Assembly (NCBI RefSeq): GCF_026236535.1
Contig: NZ_JAHTMW010000027.1
Span: forward strand, 32,674 to 96,673
Length of the DNA stretch: 64,000 nt
Origin: Streptomyces sp. SKN60
GTDB taxonomy: Bacteria > Actinomycetota > Actinomycetes > Streptomycetales > Streptomycetaceae
Direction of reading: 5' to 3'
A program made the position numbers and the translations under genes. This document shows, piece after piece, positions 60,161 to 64,000 of the stretch. The notes under the pieces were generated by a model. That model ran no database searches, was not told where the DNA came from, and worked only from the letters and a program-made list of their open reading frames with translations. The first letter of the stretch is position 1. Every line of letters begins with the position of its first letter.

Positions 60161-61741
60161 GTGTCCGAGGCGACCACGAGACGGCAGGCGAGGACGACGG
60201 CGGGGGCGGACGGCACCCGGCGCGGGCCGGTCGTCGCGGCCCTGATGCTGGGCATGGCGCTCGCCGCGCTCGACGGCACGATCGTGGCCACGGCCGTCCC
60301 CCAGATCGTCGGCGACCTCGGCGGGCTCTCCGTCTTCTCCTGGCTGTTCTCCGGCTATCTGCTCGCCGTGACGGTGACGCTCCCGGTGTACGGCAAGCTC
60401 AGCGACACCTTCGGCCGCAAGCCGGTGCTGATCGCGGGCATCGTGCTCTTCCTGATCGGCTCCGTGCTGTGCGCCTCCGCGTGGAACATGGGCTCCCTGA
60501 TCGCCTTCCGCGTCGTCCAGGGCCTCGGCGGCGGCGCCCTCCAGGGCACGGTCCAGACGATCGCCGCCGACCTCTACCCGCTGAAGGAACGCCCGCGGAT
60601 CCAGGCACGCCTGTCCTCCGTGTGGGCCGCCTCCTCGGTGGCCGGACCGGCCGTCGGCGGCGTGCTCGCCGGCTACGCCGACTGGCGCTGGATCTTCCTC
60701 GTCAACGTGCCCGTCGGCCTGCTCGCCCTCTGGCTGATCGCCCGCCACCTGGCGGCACCCGCCCGCACCGCACCCTCCACGCCCCAGGCGCACACCGCGC
60801 CCCACGCGCGCGTGGCCGGCACCCCGTCCCACGCGCGCGTGCGGATCGACTGGGCCGGGGCGCTCGCGATCTTCGCCACCGGAGCCGTGCTCATCACCGC
60901 GCTCGTGCAGGGCGGGGTCGCCTGGCCGTGGCTGTCCGCGCCGTCCCTGGGCCTGCTCGGCGCGGCCGCCGCCCTCGCCGCCCTCACCGTCGTGATCGAG
61001 CGCCGCGCGGCCGAACCGATCATCCCCGGCTGGGTCTGGCGCCGCCGCACGATCGCCGCCGTCAACCTCTCCCTCGGCGCCCTCGGCCTGCTCATGGTCG
61101 CGCCGACCGTCTTCCTGCCGACGTACGCGCAGTCCGTGCTCGGCCTCGGCCCGATCGCCGCCGGCTTCGTCCTGTCCTCCTGGACCCTGAGCTGGCCCAT
61201 CAGCGCCGCCTTCTCGAACCGGGTCTACACCCGCATCGGCTTCCGCAACACGGCGATCCTGGGCATCTCCCTCGCCCTGCTCCTGCTGCTCGCCTTCCCG
61301 TTGCTGCCGTTCCCCGGCGAACCCTGGCAGCCCACGCTCCTGATGCTGCTGCTCGGCGCGGCCCTCGGCCTGTTCCAGCTGCCGCTGATGGTCGGCGTGC
61401 AGTCGACCGTCCCGTACGAGGAGCGCGGCACCACCACCGCCTCCGTCCTCTTCGTCCGCCAGGTCGGCCAGAGCGTGGGCGCCGCGCTCTTCGGCGCCGT
61501 CGCCAACGGCGTCCTGGCCGCGCGCCTGGGAGCCGACACGGACCTCGACACCCTCGCCCGCGCCCTGAACACCACCGACCGGATCCGCCGCGCGGTCGAC
61601 ACCGCCGTCGACTACGTCTACCTGGGCGCCGCCGGCGCGGCCGCCCTGGCCCTCGTCGTCCTCCTGACGATCGCGCCGCGCCGCTTCCCGGTCCTGAAGG
61701 AGCAGACCGCGGATCCCGAGCCGGCCGGCCCCAAGCCGTAA
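60161..61741 (+). CDS. MFS drug exporter, DHA2 (14-helix) type
   Basis: A 526-residue transporter with about 14 membrane helices. The motif-A loop GKLSDTFGRKPVL sits between helices 2 and 3, and motif C-like GPAVGGVLAGYADWRWIFLV follows. LDGTIVATAVPQIVGDLGG is motif D1 of the EmrB/QacA-type drug:H+ antiporters. A His/Ala-rich loop (about 195-225) is unusual and probably cytoplasmic. Start GTG 60161. No dedicated regulator is adjacent. Confidence 0.93.
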   Translation: MSEATTRRQARTTAGADGTRRGPVVAALMLGMALAALDGTIVATAVPQIVGDLGGLSVFSWLFSGYLLAVTVTLPVYGKLSDTFGRKPVLIAGIVLFLIGSVLCASAWNMGSLIAFRVVQGLGGGALQGTVQTIAADLYPLKERPRIQARLSSVWAASSVAGPAVGGVLAGYADWRWIFLVNVPVGLLALWLIARHLAAPARTAPSTPQAHTAPHARVAGTPSHARVRIDWAGALAIFATGAVLITALVQGGVAWPWLSAPSLGLLGAAAALAALTVVIERRAAEPIIPGWVWRRRTIAAVNLSLGALGLLMVAPTVFLPTYAQSVLGLGPIAAGFVLSSWTLSWPISAAFSNRVYTRIGFRNTAILGISLALLLLLAFPLLPFPGEPWQPTLLMLLLGAALGLFQLPLMVGVQSTVPYEERGTTTASVLFVRQVGQSVGAALFGAVANGVLAARLGADTDLDTLARALNTTDRIRRAVDTAVDYVYLGAAGAAALALVVLLTIAPRRFPVLKEQTADPEPAGPKP

Positions 61742-61744
61742 GCC

Positions 61745-62650
61745 TCAGTCCCCCGGCTCCGGGTCCGGGTCCGGGCCCGCCACCCGGCCCGTCAGGGCCG
61801 CGAGGGAGGCGCGGATGTGCTCCATGTGCGCGTGGATCTCGTCCCGCGCCTCCTCGTGCTCGCGCAGCACCCGCTCCGTCGCCCGCTCGATCCGCTCCCG
61901 TTCGAGCCGCGCCGCGGCGAGCAGCTCCGCCGCGGCGGCCTCCGCGTCCTCCTGCCCGTGCCGGGCCGCCTCCGCCGTCTCCGCGAGCTGCCGGTCGGCC
62001 TCGGCCCGTACGGCCTCGGCGCGTTCGTCGAGCTCCGCGTGCCGGGCCTGCTGCGCGGCCAGCCGGGCCGCCGCCGCGCGGTCGGCCTCCTCCCGCCGGG
62101 CCGTGTGCTCCTCGTGCTGCTTCGCCAGGAGTGCGGCGGCCTCGCGCTCGGTGGCCTCGAAGGCGGTACGGGCCTCCTCCCGCTGCTCCTCGGCGTCGCG
62201 GCGGGCGGCCGTGGTCAGCGCCTCGGCGCGCCCGGCGGCGGCCTTCAGGGTCGCCCGGGCCGCCGCGTCGGCCGCCGAGCGGACCCCTTCCGCGTACGCC
62301 TGCGCCGCCTCGGCCGCCTCCCGGCCGGCCGCCTCAGCCGCCCCGACGAGTTCCCGCGCCGCTGCCTCCGCGTCCCGTACGAGCGCCTCCTCCTCGGCCT
62401 CCGCGAGCTCCAGGATCTCGCGGGCCCGCGCCCCCAGGGACTCGTAGCGCTGCGGGGCGAGCGCCGCGACCGCCTCGCGCAGCCGGGCCGCCTCCGCCTC
62501 CGTCTCCTCGGCGAGGACGGCGAGCCGGGCCGCCCGCTCATGGGCCGCGTCGCGCTCCGCGGACAGGGCGGCCAGGAAGCGGTCGACCTGCTCGGGCCGG
62601 TAGCCGCGCCCGCGCCCGAATGCTCCGGAGAATCCGACGGAGAAACTCAT
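61745..62650 (-). CDS. DivIVA-like coiled-coil protein
   Basis: A 301-residue Ala/Glu/Arg-rich protein. The N-terminus FGRGRGYRPEQVDRFLAALS resembles the DivIVA lipid-binding start (GYRPEQVDxFL), and residues 30-285 are an almost unbroken coiled coil. Such proteins in Streptomyces (often labelled cellulose-binding) act with DivIVA/Scy/FilP in polar growth. It has no hydrophobic segment. Convergent with the MFS gene (4 bases between stops). Confidence 0.82.
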   Translation of the reverse strand: MSFSVGFSGAFGRGRGYRPEQVDRFLAALSAERDAAHERAARLAVLAEETEAEAARLREAVAALAPQRYESLGARAREILELAEAEEEALVRDAEAAARELVGAAEAAGREAAEAAQAYAEGVRSAADAAARATLKAAAGRAEALTTAARRDAEEQREEARTAFEATEREAAALLAKQHEEHTARREEADRAAAARLAAQQARHAELDERAEAVRAEADRQLAETAEAARHGQEDAEAAAAELLAAARLERERIERATERVLREHEEARDEIHAHMEHIRASLAALTGRVAGPDPDPEPGD

Positions 62651-62713
62651 TCCTGACGCCCCTTCGACTCCCTTATGTCCTCAAACATCAAGGATGCGGC
62701 ATCAGAACGGACA

Positions 62714-62749
62714 AAAGGCGCTCGATACGGATACGCATCGAGCGCCTTT
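62714..62749 (-). terminator. Terminator of the deaminase/SUKH gene
   Basis: AAAGGCGCTCGAT (62714-62726) pairs perfectly with ATCGAGCGCCTTT (62737-62749); the minus strand then reads TTTTGTCC. Confidence 0.8.
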
Positions 62750-62785
62750 CGTCACATTGCGTCTACGACGACGCGGCGGTCCTGG

Positions 62786-64000
62786 TCAGAGCAGACCGTC
62801 CCACATCTGCTCCAGGAGCACCGACCACCAGTTCTCCGGCGACGCGAGCGCCGCCGGGTCCAGCATCGCCAGCTGCGCCTGGAAGTCGACCGTCCAGCGG
62901 CCCGCCTGCTCGGGGTTGAGCCCGAACCGCAGCCGCCACATCCGGCCGAGCAGCGCCAGGCAGCGCGTGAACTCCGGAAGCCCGGTGTTCACGAACTGCG
63001 GCGGCACCGACTGCCCGCCCGGACCGGCCTCCACCCGCACGGCCACGATGTTCGCCGTCCCGTACTGGACACAGATCGCCCGGCCGAAGTCCGAACCGAG
63101 CACCAGGTACGAGCTCGCGTCCGGCGCCGGCTGCACCTGCCGCTGCGCCGCCAGCTCCGCCAGCGTCGGCACCACCGGCATCGCCGGCTGCGCCCAGAAG
63201 AACGGACCGAAGTCGGCCGGCAGACCCGCCCACACGAGCGTCACCGCCACCACCTCCGGCACACCCTGCCGGGACACCGCGCGCTGGTCGAAGCGCAGGA
63301 CGCCCGGGCCGAACGCCCCGGCCAGCTCCTGCGCCACGCCGTCCGGCGGCAGCGGCGGGGCCGGCTGCACCTGCGGCAGCGGCGCCCGCACCGGCGCGGG
63401 GCGCGCCGGGCCGTCCGCGACCTGGTGCAACTCGCCCTGATGGGTGAGCAGTTGGCGCATGCCCTGCTGGCGTCCGGCGTGATCCCGGCCGTACGGCGCG
63501 ATGTTGGTGATCCGCGCCTGCGGCCAGGTCTCCCGGATCATCCGCGCGCAGTAACCGCCCGGCAGCTCACAGGACTCCAACTCCGTGTGCAGTTCGAGCA
63601 CTTGCTGCGGCGGCACGTTCATGGCGCGCAGCTCGTGCAGGATCTGCCACTCGGGGTGCGGGGTGCCCGGCGCAGAGCGGCGGATGATCTGCTGCTCCGA
63701 ACCGTCGGGCGCGCGGTAGCGCAGCACCGCCTGGTAGCCGGGGCCGACGGTCGGCAGACCGGTCGGCTGCGGCTGCGGATAGCCGTACGCACCACCGGGG
63801 CCCGCCTGCTGCGGTCCGGGCGGCGGCCCGGGCTGCCCGAGCGGCGCGGGCGCGGGTCCCGGCGGCGGAGGCGGCCCGGCCGGGCCACCCATCTGGCTGG
63901 GCTGCGCGAGCATCGTCGCGGCATGCGCGACCCCGCCCGGAGGCGTACCCCCACCCGGAACACCCGGCGGCGGAGGCGGAGGCGGCGGCGTACCCGGACC
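62786..64000 (-). CDS. Nucleotide/nucleic-acid deaminase-like domain fused to SUKH-4-like domain, 5'-truncated
   Basis: The frame is open to the right edge (Pro/Gly-rich, about 29 codons before the first ATG at 63911-63913), so the true start is outside. A Pro/Gln-rich region precedes a deaminase-like domain: TPHPEWQILHEL carries the H-x-E zinc/proton motif (His codon 63656-63658) and ESCELPGGYCAR the two zinc cysteines. The C-terminal ~200 residues resemble SUKH-4 (YLVLGSDFGRAICVQYGT, NTGLPEFTRCLALLGRMW). Both toxin-type and immunity-type domains thus occur in one chain. Confidence 0.8.
   Translation of the reverse strand, partial: GPGTPPPPPPPPGVPGGGTPPGGVAHAATMLAQPSQMGGPAGPPPPPGPAPAPLGQPGPPPGPQQAGPGGAYGYPQPQPTGLPTVGPGYQAVLRYRAPDGSEQQIIRRSAPGTPHPEWQILHELRAMNVPPQQVLELHTELESCELPGGYCARMIRETWPQARITNIAPYGRDHAGRQQGMRQLLTHQGELHQVADGPARPAPVRAPLPQVQPAPPLPPDGVAQELAGAFGPGVLRFDQRAVSRQGVPEVVAVTLVWAGLPADFGPFFWAQPAMPVVPTLAELAAQRQVQPAPDASSYLVLGSDFGRAICVQYGTANIVAVRVEAGPGGQSVPPQFVNTGLPEFTRCLALLGRMWRLRFGLNPEQAGRWTVDFQAQLAMLDPAALASPENWWSVLLEQMWDGLL

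Noticed and set aside
1..64000. Mobile element, prophage or integrated island
   Set aside because: No transposase, integrase, terminal repeats or att-like duplication of the tRNA 3' end was seen; composition is even apart from short AT-rich intergenic patches.

Overview
The window is a high-GC actinobacterial chromosome segment, almost certainly Streptomyces. The support is: third-position GC bias and many GTG starts; a class II leucine tRNA with anticodon UAA (the bldA type) while in-frame TTA codons are nearly absent; two resuscitation-promoting-factor-like muralytic proteins; a mycothiol-dependent maleylpyruvate isomerase-fold protein; a WhiJ/DUF397 pair; and a gene order (CBS, thiolase, bldA, cfa, ndh, ppx, DUF501, divIC, eno, rpf, P450, mazG, mfd) that I recall, without checking, from the central chromosome of S. 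coelicolor. I see no insertion sequence, prophage, CRISPR array or rRNA.

Layout. 0-10 kb: an SRPBCC fragment, a RpiR regulator, cystathionine beta-synthase, an SGNH hydrolase, a thiolase, small conserved genes, an alpha/beta hydrolase facing a TetR gene across two operators, and a Bax-inhibitor-like membrane protein. 10.1 kb: bldA with its own promoter. 10.6-15.3 kb: a MacB/FtsX-type ABC pair and a cyclopropane fatty acid synthase. 15.5-20.7 kb: NDH-2, exopolyphosphatase, DUF501, DivIC/FtsB and enolase. 21-23.3 kb: two Rpf-type LysM proteins, the first under a c-di-AMP (ydaO) riboswitch. 23.4-28.4 kb: P450, Uma2 nuclease, flavohemoprotein, MazG and a SurA-like lipoprotein. 28.5-32.3 kb: GtrA, GT2 and YfhO, a three-part lipid-linked glycosylation set. 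32.3-40.9 kb: an accessory-looking stretch with a glycine-rich secreted protein, an AhpD-like protein, a WhiJ/DUF397/membrane-protein set that holds the only two TTA codons I found, small enzymes, and a degenerate Erm-like gene preceded by an RLR-type leader peptide. 41-48.8 kb: a second flavohemoprotein, a Ser/Thr kinase with TPR-like tail, a stand-alone N6 methylase-like protein with an altered catalytic motif, and two secreted or membrane proteins. 48.8-52.6 kb: a GNAT, an SCO6745-family protein facing a second TetR gene across two operators, and a secreted GDSL lipase. 52.7-56.2 kb: mfd. 56.4-59.8 kb: a second ABC pair paralogous to the first, in inverted orientation. 60.1-64 kb: an MFS exporter, a DivIVA-like coiled-coil protein, and a deaminase/SUKH-4 fusion cut by the window edge.

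How the genes work together. Most of the window is housekeeping: respiration and redox (ndh, flavohemoproteins, AhpD-like), glycolysis (eno), polyphosphate (ppx), membrane lipid (cfa), division (divIC), spore revival (rpf), nucleotide and DNA quality (mazG, mfd). The parts most worth a second look are the macrolide-attenuator-like leader in front of a catalytically implausible Erm homologue, the TTA-containing WhiJ-type operon in the same window as bldA, the HPPF-motif methylase, the deaminase-SUKH fusion and the YfhO/GtrA/GT2 set.
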